Shown: in pieces, positions 1-9,171 of the stretch
Layout: each line of letters opens with the position of its first letter
How positions within the stretch are numbered: the stretch's first letter is position 1
NCBI GenBank assembly: GCA_024742765.1
Contig: JANSXT010000003.1
Coordinates: 124,001-188,000, forward strand
Origin: Phyllobacteriaceae bacterium
GTDB lineage: Bacteria > Pseudomonadota > Alphaproteobacteria > Rhizobiales > Rhizobiaceae
DNA length: 64,000 bases
Direction: 5' to 3'
Program-made: the position numbers and the translations under genes
The notes under the pieces: generated by a model
Seen by the model: the letters and a program-made list of their open reading frames with translations, nothing else
The model's database searches: none
What the model was told of the DNA's origin: nothing

Positions 1-485
1 AGAACACGCCTGACTTGCTCCGGGCACTTGACGGCGGAGACCTCGACATGGCGATTGGGGTTCATACGCCTGGATCCGTGTCTGGACAGATCATCTGTTA
101 CGAGCCACTGCATTGGGTTGCTGCACCTGGCTATGTGGACGATCCCGATACGAGCCTGTCGCTGGCCCTTTGGCCACAGGATTGCGCCAGCCGGGTCATA
201 GCGATGGATGTACTCAAGCAGACTGACAGGACGTGGCGCATTGCCTATTCTACCCGCAGCACCGGATTGATCGAACGCGCTCTTCTCGGTGGCTCAGCAT
301 TGGGCGTCATGGAGGCGTCCTGTATTCCAACTTCGTTGCAGATTGTTGATGGGCAAGTCAGCCTTCCGCCTCTTCCAGAGATCGCGATATCACTTCATTG
401 CTCAGACGACAGCCTGCCGAACATCAGGCTCGTTTCAGAGATTATACTCGCGTCTTTTGCATCAAGCCTGCGTCGTCACGCCTAG
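1..485 (+). CDS. LysR-type regulator, C-terminal part (partial)
   Basis: The open frame enters the window from the left (first complete codon at base 3) and ends at a TAG at 483-485. About 160 residues are visible. They fit the end of a LysR substrate-binding domain: an early GGDLDMAIG motif (typical of subdomain I, where LysR proteins carry G-x-LD-x-AI), then an effector-domain-like LLGGSALGVME stretch and a C-terminal helix. The DNA-binding half lies outside the window, so the target is unknown. The TTG at base 15 is only an internal codon, not a start. Family assignment is from motif and length, with no close match recalled. Confidence 0.72.
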   Translation, partial: NTPDLLRALDGGDLDMAIGVHTPGSVSGQIICYEPLHWVAAPGYVDDPDTSLSLALWPQDCASRVIAMDVLKQTDRTWRIAYSTRSTGLIERALLGGSALGVMEASCIPTSLQIVDGQVSLPPLPEIAISLHCSDDSLPNIRLVSEIILASFASSLRRHA

Positions 486-729
486 GAGCTGTCGGGCCAC
501 CGGCTAGGAACACGACAAATTCGCTTCACCGCCACAAGTTCGGAGCCATGGTCTCGCTCCGAACCTCGGCTGCGCGACTCAAAGAAAATCCAATAAAGCA
601 AACGCATTTGCAGGTTGCCAAGCACCTAGTCTCCATTGGTAATGGTATAGACAAAGGATCAAAATGGTTATCTTTGCGAACAGACGAAGCATATCGACCT
701 TATTATTTTGGCGGGGCAAGGGATCGTCC

Positions 730-1263
730 ATGGGAATGCTGATCGATGGAATTTGGTGTGCTGAAACGGACCGATACATGCACGGCGAGGCACTCGAGCG
801 TGAGGTGCCCGAGCTTCCATCTCTTTCGATCCGAGAGATCGCGGCACGTCTGGAAAACGCTTCAGATATCGTTCTTGTCGTCTCGCAGAGCTGCCCCTGG
901 TCGTATCGCACAACCATGATCCGTGCGCTCAAGGGCGTTTTTGGCATTTGCATCGCCGCGGCCGGTGGCCCGAGAGTGGAGGGATATGCGCTTTCAGGTA
1001 TTCAGGACATCGATCCGGGCGCCACATACATCCGACATGTCCAACAAATCTACACCGCCAGTGGTCCCGCCTATAGGGGCCGCGCGACCATGCCCGTGCT
1101 TTGGGACAAATGCGCACGCAAAATTCTTGCAAATTCATCCGCGGCCATCGCGCGGGCATTGGATCGGATTGGCGGCAATTGGCGCCTCGCTCCCGTCGGA
1201 TTGGCAGGGAAAATCGACGATCTGAACAAACGCATCTACGATGGGCTGGCCAACGCCGTTTAG
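730..1263 (+). pseudogene. Glutathionyl-hydroquinone reductase (xi-class GST), C-terminally truncated
   Basis: This is the N-terminal ~177 residues of an ECM4/YqjG-type protein, which normally has ~310-330 residues and reduces glutathionyl-hydroquinones in the cytosol. The thioredoxin-like part is clear: an SCPWSYR motif keeps the catalytic Cys, followed by IRALKG, YRGRATMPVLWDK and a DLNKRIYDG segment where the helical domain starts. The frame then stops right after NAV, where the family would continue for another ~130 residues. The stop at 1261-1263 coincides with the end of the IS3 remnant on the other strand, so the gene was cut by that element. ATG 730 is chosen because AAGGGA precedes it and homologous sequence begins there; a longer frame starts at 664. 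It is probably non-functional. Confidence 0.75.
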
Positions 1264-1840
1264 CGGCCGTGCTGCCGGGCCAGTTCGATCATGTCGGCTA
1301 CCAAGCGGTCTTCGTCACGACGTCCAACAAGGCATCTTGCGCTGAGTCGATCGGTGCTGCATCAGAAACCGGCACGCGCGGCGCTCCGAGACATTCAACT
1401 CAGCACGAACTCCATCTATACAAGCACGGCGATAGGCGGGCCTCAGAAGGCCTGCCCCGGGCTTGTTCCGGGGTATCCCTTTGCAGCTTCGGCCAGGATC
1501 AACTTGTCGAGCGTCAAATCGGACACGGCTTTGCGCAACCGCTCGTTCTCTTTCTGAAGGCGCTTGAGTTCCTTCAATTGATCCGTGCCCATTCCACCGG
1601 ACGCTCCGCATCGTGCTCGAACCGGTGGCGCAGCGATGCTCCGATCTTCCAGCGGTAAAACGTTTGTTCAGTCAAACCAATCTGTCGGATCGCATCCAGA
1701 CCTGGCAGCCCTTGCCCCGCCAAAACCTCAACCTGCAGTAACTTCGTGACAATCTCTTCGGGCCTTGGTCACTTGTTCGCCATCTCTATCCTCCGTTTTC
1801 CTAAACATGGCGGAGGACCACTTCATCGGGGGAGGATCAG
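1264..1840 (-). mobile_element. Decayed IS3-family element (IS407-like), orfA and start of orfB
   Basis: On the minus strand an orfA start (ATG at 1783) reads MANK, then a TGA, then PRPEEIVTK, typical of IS3/IS407 orfA. Frame-shifted pieces follow with IRQIGLTEQTFYRW, a GTDQLKELKRLQKENERL leucine-zipper segment and VSDLTLDKLIL. The orfB N-terminus follows (VSERRACRFLMQHRSTQRK, then DEDRLVADMIELARQHGR). It stops abruptly where the GST pseudogene begins, so most of orfB (the DDE core) is missing. The right end near 1840, with CTCCCCCGAT on the minus strand, looks like an IS3-type terminal repeat. The in-frame stop plus shifts make it dead. It separates two truncated host genes. Confidence 0.8.
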
Positions 1841-2058
1841 GCGTACAACGCACCCAAGACAAACGCCTTGTAACCGATCTTGTATCGCCGAGTATTCGGA
1901 TCCTGGGTTAGGTATCCGAAGTCACGAAAAACAGCGAAAATTCGCGACACTTTGCTATTGGGATAGTTCGATCTTTCCGTCACTTCACCCACTGACACAG
2001 GTTCACCGGAAGCAAAGAATTGTTCAAGAATCTCCAGTGAATCCTTCAGCGTCTTCAT
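1837..2058 (-). pseudogene. IclR-family regulator, N-terminal winged helix only
   Basis: About 73 residues form an IclR-type winged helix: a SLEILEQF first helix, SVGEVTERSNYPNSKVSRI as helix-turn-helix, and a wing ending GYLTQDPNTRRYKIGYK. Normal IclR proteins have ~250 residues with a C-terminal effector domain. Here the frame ends at GALYA exactly at the right end of the IS3 remnant, so the effector domain is lost. ATG 2058 is preferred over the TTG at 2061. It may still make a short DNA-binding peptide, but a functional regulator is unlikely. Confidence 0.7.
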
Positions 2059-2122
2059 CAATTGATCCCATGGCTTGCGATCCGCGACGATAGCCCAACT
2101 CGGTCGGGGTGGCGAATTTTGG

Positions 2123-3064
2123 TCAATCGAATCTCGTATCTTCTACCGGTCGAGCAGCGGTTTCCATTTCGTCGCGCGCCCACAGCAGGAAATGCTCGAT
2201 TGCACCACGGCGGCGAGCGTTGGTCAGATAGACAACGTAGAAAGCCAACGCATCGATCGAGAAGGCCAGAGGCTGCAACAGCGTGCCGGATGCGAGTTCG
2301 CGTCGAACGAGCACGTCGCTCACCAGCGCGATGCCCTGGCCGGCCAGCGCGGCTTCAATGGCGTGGGACTCCTCGCTGAAGCGCAGTCCGTTCGATGTAT
2401 CGATACGTTCCGCTTCCGGATGTACGGCGCGAGCTTCGCCTACGTACCTTTGCCATGTCGGTGGGTCCGGATCGTCTTGCTTCCAACGGAAATGGATGAG
2501 CGTGTGTTGCGCAAGGTCCGCTAAGCTTTTGACTGGCTGCCCTGCATTGGCCAGCGCCGGACTCATGACAGGAATGAAACGATCGCGCACCAGTTCGTTG
2601 CATTCGAGGTCTAGTATCGGTGCTCGCCGGTATCGAATTGCAAAATCCGCCGGTCCCGATCGAAGATCGGCAGGTATCTCGGATGCCTCAACATCCAGTT
2701 CGAGACCGATGTCCTGTTTCAGCTTCGCCAGACGAGGAACCAGCCAGCGACCGGCGAACGCCGTTGTCGTAGAAACGGTCAGAGGGCGCCGATCGGCGTC
2801 GGCGCTCAAGCCGGCAACAGCGACGGCAAAACTGTCCAACCCGTCGCGCAGCACCGGAAAGAGGCTCTCGCCGGCTTCGGTCAGCGCAATCGGTCTGGGC
2901 CGGCGTCGGAAAAGTTTCTGTCTCGTAATGTCCTCCAGAAGGCGGACTTGATGGCTGATTGCGGTGGGCGTGACGGCAAGCTCGTCGGCCGCCTTGACGA
3001 AACTCAGATGCCGCGCGGCAGCCTCGAAGGCGCGCAGCGCGTTTAGGGGAGGAAGCTTGCGCAT
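2123..3064 (-). CDS. LysR-family transcriptional regulator, GcvA-like
   Basis: This 313-residue protein has the full LysR layout. The N-terminal HTH (residues 4-63: PPLNALRAFEAAARHLSF, then AADELAVTPTAISHQVRLLE) is the GcvA/AmpR subgroup signature. The periplasmic-binding-like effector domain runs from ~90 to 300. Length and start are typical. A perfect 8+8 bp palindrome lies 11 bp upstream of the ATG and is a candidate autoregulatory site. The gene lies between the broken IclR gene and the GntR regulator, all on the minus strand. GcvA-like proteins commonly control amino-acid or beta-lactamase genes, but no target can be named here. Confidence 0.88.
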   Translation of the reverse strand: MRKLPPLNALRAFEAAARHLSFVKAADELAVTPTAISHQVRLLEDITRQKLFRRRPRPIALTEAGESLFPVLRDGLDSFAVAVAGLSADADRRPLTVSTTTAFAGRWLVPRLAKLKQDIGLELDVEASEIPADLRSGPADFAIRYRRAPILDLECNELVRDRFIPVMSPALANAGQPVKSLADLAQHTLIHFRWKQDDPDPPTWQRYVGEARAVHPEAERIDTSNGLRFSEESHAIEAALAGQGIALVSDVLVRRELASGTLLQPLAFSIDALAFYVVYLTNARRRGAIEHFLLWARDEMETAARPVEDTRFD

Positions 3065-3075
3065 GCCAACTATTT

Positions 3076-3094
3076 AGATGAACGCAGTTCATCT
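3076..3094. promoter_or_regulatory. Perfect inverted repeat upstream of LysR gene
   Basis: AGATGAAC-GCA-GTTCATCT is a perfect 8-bp inverted repeat with a 3-bp spacer, starting 11 bp upstream of the LysR ATG at 3064. LysR regulators usually bind imperfect dyads with a T-N11-A core close to their own promoter, so this is a plausible recognition site for the adjacent gene. Binding is inferred, not shown. Confidence 0.5.
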
Positions 3095-3158
3095 TGAAAG
3101 GCCGGGCAAGTGGTGACAGCGTACCCGACCGCCCGAGGCGGATCGGACGCAATAAACG

Positions 3159-4175
3159 TCACAGATGAACGAGATAGTCCGGCAATTCCGGCTCGGGAAG
3201 GACGGACAGGCTCTTCAGCCTTTGCATCGTTCGCCGACCGGCATTGTTCAGATGTTGTGCCAGCGCCTGCGCTGCGGCATCTACATTGCCCCCCCTGAGC
3301 AGCCTTAGGACAATCTGATGTTCTTTCAATTCGGGCAGCTCTCTTGTCAGCCCCACCGCATTCAGGAAGACGTTGTTCACCAGAATCGGCAGTTGGCTGC
3401 GCTCAATCACGTTGAGCATGCGCTGATTGGTCGACCTGGCCAGACAGAATTCGTGTAGATCGCTTTCGACTCGCTCGATCTGGTGCAGTTCAAGCTCGTG
3501 CTCCCTGTCGACAAGACTGTCGATCCGTTCTTGCATGGCCTCGATCTCATCGCTTTCGAGCCATTTGGCGCTGTGCCTTAAAGCAATGGGCTCGAGAATG
3601 GCCCGCAGCTCATACTCGTCACGCACGGCGCGTGCCGTCAGCGGGCCGACCAACCAGTGACCGCGGTCGTCCCGGCGTACGATGCGCTGGTCACGGAGCC
3701 TCGCCAAGACCTCCGCCGCGCGAATCCGGCTGACGCCGAAATGTTCCGCAAGAAGCGACTGATTGATTCGGAACTCGCCGAAAGCCATGGCAATGCTGGC
3801 GTTAAGCCGAACGCTTACCAGCACCACATCGGAACGACTTCGAGACACAGCAGAGCCTAGGTCGTCGGCGTCTTCACGGTCGAGAAGATCTGTACTCAAC
3901 GCCGTCCGAACCGGCAGCAGGTGCCGCCCCGTTCCAGCCAGATAGCCGCGCCCTTGGAACCGTTGGACCAATCCTTCCTCGTGAAGCAGCCGGAGAGCTT
4001 TCCTGACCGGTGCGCGACTCGACCCGAAAATGCCTGCAATAGGTCCCTCGATGAGAACCTGACCTGGCGGAATCGCACCGGAGCGAATGCGCTTGGCGAG
4101 CACCGATCGGACCCGCTCGAAAAGTGGAAGCTGAAGCGAATGACTTTCCGCCATCCGAGAGTCATTATTTTTCAT
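3159..4175 (-). CDS. GntR-family regulator with two winged helices and an FCD domain
   Basis: From ATG 4175 this is ~338 residues; FadR-type GntR regulators are normally ~220-250. A first GntR winged helix lies near residues 15-80 (FERVRSVLAKRIRSGAIPPG, then SRAPVRKALRLLHEEGLV). A second HTH-like unit follows at ~105-170 (INQSLLAEHFGVSRIRAAEVLARLRDQ written in two pieces: INQSLLAEHFGVSRIR and AAEVLARLRDQ). The C-terminal helical FCD ligand domain includes DEYELRAILEPIALR and a metal-site-like ESDLHEF. It is divergent from the amidase operon and is its likely regulator. The start is uncertain: TTG 4190 and ATG 4154 are alternatives. Confidence 0.82.
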   Translation of the reverse strand: MKNNDSRMAESHSLQLPLFERVRSVLAKRIRSGAIPPGQVLIEGPIAGIFGSSRAPVRKALRLLHEEGLVQRFQGRGYLAGTGRHLLPVRTALSTDLLDREDADDLGSAVSRSRSDVVLVSVRLNASIAMAFGEFRINQSLLAEHFGVSRIRAAEVLARLRDQRIVRRDDRGHWLVGPLTARAVRDEYELRAILEPIALRHSAKWLESDEIEAMQERIDSLVDREHELELHQIERVESDLHEFCLARSTNQRMLNVIERSQLPILVNNVFLNAVGLTRELPELKEHQIVLRLLRGGNVDAAAQALAQHLNNAGRRTMQRLKSLSVLPEPELPDYLVHL

Positions 4176-4205
4176 CTTTGCGACATCCAAAGTTGCGTAG
4201 ATCCA

Positions 4206-4221
4206 ATTTCATACGTGAAAT
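4206..4221. promoter_or_regulatory. Inverted repeat between GntR gene and amidase operon
   Basis: ATTTCA-TACG-TGAAAT is a perfect 6-bp dyad with a 4-bp spacer. It lies in the 215-bp divergent region, 31 bp upstream of the GntR ATG and 170 bp upstream of the amidase ATG. GntR proteins bind short inverted repeats of this size, so it is the best candidate operator for the divergently transcribed regulator. Confidence 0.45.
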
Positions 4222-4390
4222 CAAAAGTTTAAAGATCTCAAATCCACGAAAAGATGACCCTTGTTTGCAGCGGTCATCCTGAACACTATCCCGAAAACGC
4301 ATCAAGACAAGCATCCTCGCAAATCGGAAACCATCAAATGCAGCATGTCGGTCTCGCGCTCCGCAATACAAAAGGGCGGCATGGGTTCAC

Positions 4391-5779
4391 ATGCTGCCAT
4401 GCTCGATCATGACGGCAACGGTTCAGGCAAAGACCGGGCCGGACGATCGGACGGTTACCGAACTTCTTGCGGCCTATCGAACAGGTTTCATCTTCCCTCG
4501 AGATGCCGTGGAAGGCGCGCTGTCACGCGCCTGTCTGCCGTCCGCCCGTGGTGTTTTTGTCAGTCTCGACGGCCCGGACGTGTGTGCTGCAGCAAAGAGC
4601 AGCACCGAACGCTGGATGCAAAAGCGGTCCAGCGGACCGCTCGATGGCGTGCCGATTGCCCTGAAGGATAACATCGATCAACGCAATCACGTCACGCTGG
4701 CGGGCGCGGCGATCCGGCGTGCCGCTCCGCCAGCGACCGAGAATGCCGACATTGTCGCCAAGCTCGAAGCTCTTGACGCGATCTGCTTCGGTCGCACCAG
4801 CATGCCTGAGTTCGCATTCAGTGGCATGGGGATCAATCCGCATTTCGGAACGCCGGCCAATGCCAGCCAAGGTCGAAACAGACGGATACCGGGCGGTTCG
4901 TCATCCGGCAGCGCGGTTGCCGTCGCGCTTGGCATCGTGCCGGCGGCAATCGGCACGGACACATCCGGTTCGGTTCGGGTGCCCGCCGCGCTGAATGGGG
5001 TCGTCGGCTTTCGGCCGAGTTGGAATCGCTACCCGATCGCCGGCGTTTTTCCACTTGCGCCGAGCCTCGACACTTTGGGGCTGCTGGCATCCACGGCGGT
5101 CGATTGCCTCCTGCTCGACAATCTCCTGAACGACAGCCCAGTCGGCGAAGATACGCTTCCGACCATTTCCTTCATTGTTCCGTCCAACATCGTTTTGGAT
5201 GACCTTGACGAGTCGGTCGCACGTGGTTTCGCGGCCGCGGTGGATCAGTTGCGAAGGACCGGCTTCAAAATCGGGCATCGCGCCATCGAGAGCTTCGATA
5301 TAGTCGCTTCGGCCATGGACAGGCACGGCACATGGGTCACCGCCGAAGCCTATGACACGCTATGGCCGCGCATCGGCAAAAGGGCCGACAGACTGGATCC
5401 TCAAGTGCGGCGGAGACTGGCGGCTGGCGGCAGGCAAACCCGTTCGGACCGCAAAGCGCTCAGCGCTGCGCGACAACACGCAAAAGCGGCATTGGCTGAA
5501 ACTCTTGGCGACAGCTTTCTCCTGTTTCCGACCGTTGCCGCTGAAGCACCGCCGATCGAGGCTGTGGAGCACGACGACCAGCTTTTCACCGCGCTTAACA
5601 ACCGGATTCTGCGCAACACCATGCTTGGCAGCGTCCTCGATACGCCGGCCATCTCTTTGCCTTTCACCCTGTCAGGCGAAGCGCCAATCGGGTTGCAGAT
5701 TTCGGCACTTCCGGGACGGGACTGCCAATTGCTGGCCACGGCCGTCGCGGTCGAAGCCGCCTTGCGCGGGAGACAATAG
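4391..5779 (+). CDS. Amidase-signature family amidohydrolase
   Basis: This 462-residue protein has the Ser-cisSer-Lys catalytic machinery of the amidase signature family: the Lys in [10 protein letters not shown] (~residue 94), the Gly/Ser-rich loop [13 protein letters not shown] with the cis-Ser (~168), and the nucleophile region [14 protein letters not shown] (~192). Such enzymes hydrolyse C-N amide bonds in the cytosol (allophanate, acyl amides, carbamoyl compounds). It is the first gene of a run with a PgdA-like deacetylase 2 bp downstream, a Pot-type importer and a DUF1989 protein, which suggests use of an amide, imide or ureide as nitrogen source. ATG 4391 or 4409 could start it. Confidence 0.9.
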   Translation: MLPCSIMTATVQAKTGPDDRTVTELLAAYRTGFIFPRDAVEGALSRACLPSARGVFVSLDGPDVCAAAKSSTERWMQKRSSGPLDGVPIALKDNIDQRNHVTLAGAAIRRAAPPATENADIVAKLEALDAICFGRTSMPEFAFSGMGINPHFGTPANASQGRNRRIPGGSSSGSAVAVALGIVPAAIGTDTSGSVRVPAALNGVVGFRPSWNRYPIAGVFPLAPSLDTLGLLASTAVDCLLLDNLLNDSPVGEDTLPTISFIVPSNIVLDDLDESVARGFAAAVDQLRRTGFKIGHRAIESFDIVASAMDRHGTWVTAEAYDTLWPRIGKRADRLDPQVRRRLAAGGRQTRSDRKALSAARQHAKAALAETLGDSFLLFPTVAAEAPPIEAVEHDDQLFTALNNRILRNTMLGSVLDTPAISLPFTLSGEAPIGLQISALPGRDCQLLATAVAVEAALRGRQ

Positions 5780-5781
5780 CA

Positions 5782-6675
5782 ATGCCCAAGGAAATACTCG
5801 TCAGTTATGGCGTCGACTTCGACGCGGTCGCGGGATGGCTCGGTTCCTACGGAGGCGAGGATTCACCTTGCGATATCTCCCGCGGTGTCTTCGCCGCCGA
5901 AGTGGGTGTCTCGCGCCTTCTGGAATTGTTTCGGCGACAAGGCATTTGCACCACTTGGTTCATTCCGGGCCATTCCGCCGAGAGCTTTCCCGCGCAGACA
6001 GAAGCCGTCGTCACGGCAGGCCACGAAATCGGTCTGCACGGCTATAGCCACGAGAACCCTCTCGCCATGACCTTGGAGCAGGAAGAAGAAGTTCTTGAAA
6101 AGTCACGGGACCTACTTGTGTCGCTGACCGGCCGTGCACCACGCGGTTATGTAGCGCCCTGGTGGGAGTTCAGCCCCAACACGGCGCGGCTGCTGATCGA
6201 TGGCGGTATCGTCTACGACCACAGCATGATGCACCGGGATTTCGAACCCTATTACCTGCCGGTCGGCGAGAGCTGGACGAAGATCGACTTCACCAAGCCG
6301 GCCGCGCACTGGATGAAGCCTTATCGACCCGGCAGACCGTCGCCGCTGATCGAGATTCCGGCCAGTTGGTTGCTCGACGACATGCCGCCTCAAATGTTCA
6401 TGAAGGCATCGCCGAACAGCCACGGATACGTCACGCCGAGGCAGGTTGAGGAGCTTTGGCGCGAACAGTTCGACTGGGTCTACCGCGAGTATGACTACGC
6501 AGTGTTTCCCATGACAATTCATCCAGACGTCTCTGGACGGCCTCAAACGCTCCTCATGCACGAGCGTCTCATCGGCTACTTTCGCTCGTTCCCCGGCGTT
6601 CGCTTCTGCACCCTGGAAGAGGTCGCCGACGATTTTGCGCAGCGTATGCCGTTCGGCCCAAAACAAGTGGCCTGA
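5782..6675 (+). CDS. NodB-fold deacetylase/imidase, HpPgdA/PuuE-like
   Basis: This 297-residue protein has a polysaccharide-deacetylase (NodB) fold. The opening [19 protein letters not shown] stretch, the metal-binding Asp in VDFD and the HGYSHENP motif (His-x3-His) near residue 90 match the Helicobacter PgdA/PuuE-type branch. That branch acts on small cyclic or ureide-like amides rather than on chitin. There is no signal peptide, so it is cytosolic, which also argues against a cell-wall substrate. It starts 2 bp after the amidase stop with GGGAGA as ribosome site. The pair could open a cyclic imide or ureide and then cleave the resulting amide. The exact substrate is unknown. Confidence 0.82.
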   Translation: MPKEILVSYGVDFDAVAGWLGSYGGEDSPCDISRGVFAAEVGVSRLLELFRRQGICTTWFIPGHSAESFPAQTEAVVTAGHEIGLHGYSHENPLAMTLEQEEEVLEKSRDLLVSLTGRAPRGYVAPWWEFSPNTARLLIDGGIVYDHSMMHRDFEPYYLPVGESWTKIDFTKPAAHWMKPYRPGRPSPLIEIPASWLLDDMPPQMFMKASPNSHGYVTPRQVEELWREQFDWVYREYDYAVFPMTIHPDVSGRPQTLLMHERLIGYFRSFPGVRFCTLEEVADDFAQRMPFGPKQVA

Positions 6676-6690
6676 GGGGAAGACAGACCG

Positions 6691-7929
6691 TTGGCGAATT
6701 CAACAGCAGCTTCCTCACTTCGTTACGGCAAGGCACCGGCCGTTCTTAGCGGCCGAGCGCTTGTGCGTGTACTCGGAACGTCCGTCAGCTTGATCGAGCC
6801 GATCCGGCGCCGGGCCGAAGAAGATCTGGGCATCGACATCGAGTTCATCACCGAAGACGGCAAGAACGCACAGCAGATCGCCGCCCTATATCCGCAGTCG
6901 TTCGACGTCTACGATCAGTGGTTTCACAATATCGATCTCATCTGGCCGACGCGCTCCGTCGAACCGATCCAACTGGATCGCATTGCTCGATGGGACGAGA
7001 TCAACGCGCTCCCCAAGAAGGGCCGGCTTTCCGACGATGCGCCGCTGGCACCAGGCGGCAACCCGGCCCAACGACTGTTTGTGCAGGACGATAGCGAACT
7101 CGGAGCCAAGCCAACCGAACGGATCAGCATGCTGCCGACCGTTCACAATGCCGACAGCTTCGCCTGCGTGCCGTGCGGTGACCATGCAGACGGCGAACCG
7201 CGCGTAGCGAGTTGGGCATCTCTTCTGGAGAAAAAACACCATGGGCGCGTGGCCGTCCAAAGCGACGCCGCCATCGGACTGATGGATGTCATCCTGGCCG
7301 CCATGGCGGACGGTTGGATGACATTCGAGGATCCGGGCAACCTTTCCGTTGAGGAAATCGACGAACTGATCAGTCGATTGACCAAACTGCAACGGCAGGG
7401 GCATTTCGCTGCGTTCTGGACAACCGAAGCTGAAGCAGGTGCGCTTGTGTCGGCCGAGAAGGTCGATGTTTCCAGTATGTGGTGGCAAGGATTTGTCGCG
7501 CTTCGGCGTCGCGGTTTCGCGGTCACTATGGCAATACCTCACGAAGGCTATCGCGGCTGGTATGGCGGCATGGCTCTTTCGAGAGCGCTGAACGACAAAA
7601 AACGCGACGCGGTCTACGACTATCTCAATTGGTGGCTGGACGGCTACGCCGGCGCAATGATGATGCGCAACAACGCGCACATCGCAAACCCGGATGCGGC
7701 CAAGGATTATCTGAGCAATTCGGAGTGGGACTACTGGTACGCGGGCAAGCCCGCGCTCGATGATCTGCAATGTCCGTATGGCCGAACAGTTGTTCGCCGT
7801 GGGGAACGCTATCCCGGTGGCAGCTATGACCAGCGGATGAACCGGATCGTCATTTGGAACTCCGTTATGGACGAGCACAACTACCTCGTCCGCCGGTGGA
7901 ACGAGTTCCTGAAAAATCAAGCAAAGTGA
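6691..7929 (+). CDS. ABC substrate-binding-like protein without a signal peptide
   Basis: This 412-residue protein resembles the PotD/extracellular-binding-protein type 1 fold. It has an LVRVLGTSVSLIEP start-of-fold segment, an internal domain crossing, YYW/Trp-rich stretches (GYRGWYGGMALSRAL, YLNWWLDGYAG) and a C-terminal helix VRRWNEFLKNQ. The frame begins with TTG 6691 behind GAGGGGA. No Sec, Tat or lipobox leader is visible in the first 40 residues. Either the protein is cytosolic or its export differs from the Tat-leader protein encoded next. It lies between the deacetylase and the canonical binding protein in the same operon. Two binding-protein genes for one permease pair is unusual. 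Confidence 0.72.
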   Translation: MANSTAASSLRYGKAPAVLSGRALVRVLGTSVSLIEPIRRRAEEDLGIDIEFITEDGKNAQQIAALYPQSFDVYDQWFHNIDLIWPTRSVEPIQLDRIARWDEINALPKKGRLSDDAPLAPGGNPAQRLFVQDDSELGAKPTERISMLPTVHNADSFACVPCGDHADGEPRVASWASLLEKKHHGRVAVQSDAAIGLMDVILAAMADGWMTFEDPGNLSVEEIDELISRLTKLQRQGHFAAFWTTEAEAGALVSAEKVDVSSMWWQGFVALRRRGFAVTMAIPHEGYRGWYGGMALSRALNDKKRDAVYDYLNWWLDGYAGAMMMRNNAHIANPDAAKDYLSNSEWDYWYAGKPALDDLQCPYGRTVVRRGERYPGGSYDQRMNRIVIWNSVMDEHNYLVRRWNEFLKNQAK

Positions 7930-7940
7930 GGAGGGGGATT

Positions 7941-9068
7941 ATGATCCTTAAAAAGCCACTCGATCGCCGCAGCCTGTTGAAAGGCGCGGGCACCGCAGCT
8001 CTCGGATTGGGGGCGACAAGCCTGTTGCCAGCCCGCCGCGCCGGCGCGCAGCCGACTGAGTTGAACATGCTCTCATGGTACGGACACGCCGAGCCGGACG
8101 CCATCGGTGAGTTTGAAGCCCAATTCAATGTGACGATCAACAAGAAGTATTATGTCGGCGGCGATCAGATGTTGGCGCTTTTGGCCCAGTCACCGCCTGG
8201 TACCTATGATGTGATATTGACCGATCGCGAGTATGTCGTGCAGCTCGTTGCCGCCGATATGATCGAGAAGCTCGATCCGGAGGATTATCCGATCGACGAC
8301 TTCTTCCCCGAATTCCAGAATATGCCGGGTCATTGGCAGGGCGACGACCTCTACTCCGTCATGCTCCGCTTCGGTTATCTGGGTCTTTCTTACAATGAAG
8401 AAGCGCTCGCCGGACTGGACGTATCAAGTTATGGCGTGATGTGGGACGACGCATTGATTGCAAAAGTCGGCCATTTCGACTGGCATTTGCCGAATTTTGG
8501 TTGCGTCAGCCTGTATCAGGGCAATGAAGACCCCTTCAACCTCAACCAGGCACAATGGGATGCCCTAGCCGAAAGCACCTTCAGTCTGAAGCCGCAGGTC
8601 GCCGGATTCTTCGACTATGGGGGTGTCCTGTCGTCGCTGCGATCGGGCCAGGTTTTGGCCATACCCGGTATTGGTGACTGGATCACTGGCGTGCTGCGCC
8701 GCGAAGGCGCTCCGGTGGCGACCGTTGTCCCGGACGAAGGCGGCCTGCTATGGGCGGAATCCCTGTCGATCGGCAAGGGTTCTAGTCGACCGGAACTGGC
8801 GCGGGACTTCATTCAATACATGCTGTCGCCGGCCGGTCAGGTTAGAACCGCAACTCTCGATGCCTACCCCGCCTTGCTGCCGACAAGGGCTGGTTGGGCG
8901 GCACTCCAGGACGCCGACAGCGCGGAAGCCAAACGTCAGGGCATGGTCCTCAATGGCCCGAATGCGCTCGATCTGCTGCGCCAGAATCGCATCAAGCTTC
9001 GGGCGCTGCCCGTCCAACAGTCTCTGGAGGACTGGAACGACGCCTGGTCCCGCTACAAGAACATCTAG
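7941..9068 (+). CDS. Tat-exported PotD-like ABC substrate-binding protein
   Basis: From ATG 7941 (preceded by GAGGAGGGGG) the protein has 375 residues and a twin-arginine leader, LDRRSLLKGAGTAALGLG, ending near AGAQP. The rest is a type-1 extracellular binding domain: NMLSWYGHAEPD at the first strand, YDVILTDREYV, then SVMLRFGYLGLSYNEEAL. This matches spermidine/putrescine-type binding proteins. It is the likely periplasmic receptor for the importer encoded by the next three genes. A strong intercistronic hairpin follows, as is common after binding-protein genes. The upstream ORF extension to 7854 is spurious. Confidence 0.88.
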   Translation: MILKKPLDRRSLLKGAGTAALGLGATSLLPARRAGAQPTELNMLSWYGHAEPDAIGEFEAQFNVTINKKYYVGGDQMLALLAQSPPGTYDVILTDREYVVQLVAADMIEKLDPEDYPIDDFFPEFQNMPGHWQGDDLYSVMLRFGYLGLSYNEEALAGLDVSSYGVMWDDALIAKVGHFDWHLPNFGCVSLYQGNEDPFNLNQAQWDALAESTFSLKPQVAGFFDYGGVLSSLRSGQVLAIPGIGDWITGVLRREGAPVATVVPDEGGLLWAESLSIGKGSSRPELARDFIQYMLSPAGQVRTATLDAYPALLPTRAGWAALQDADSAEAKRQGMVLNGPNALDLLRQNRIKLRALPVQQSLEDWNDAWSRYKNI

Positions 9069-9088
9069 GATCGGAACCTTGTTCAAAC

Positions 9089-9122
9089 CCCTCGCGGATT
9101 GGTGACCCGAGATCTGCGAGGG
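9089..9122 (+). promoter_or_regulatory. Intercistronic hairpin after binding-protein gene
   Basis: CCCTCGCGGAT pairs with ATCTGCGAGGG (11 bp, one G-U pair, 12-nt loop) between the binding protein and the first permease. There is no U tract, so it looks like an mRNA-stabilising or partial-termination hairpin that lets the binding protein be made in excess. Confidence 0.6.
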
Positions 9123-9171
9123 ACGGTCTTGACGGCGCCCGCCGGGCAACTGCCAGCCAGCCGGACAACAT

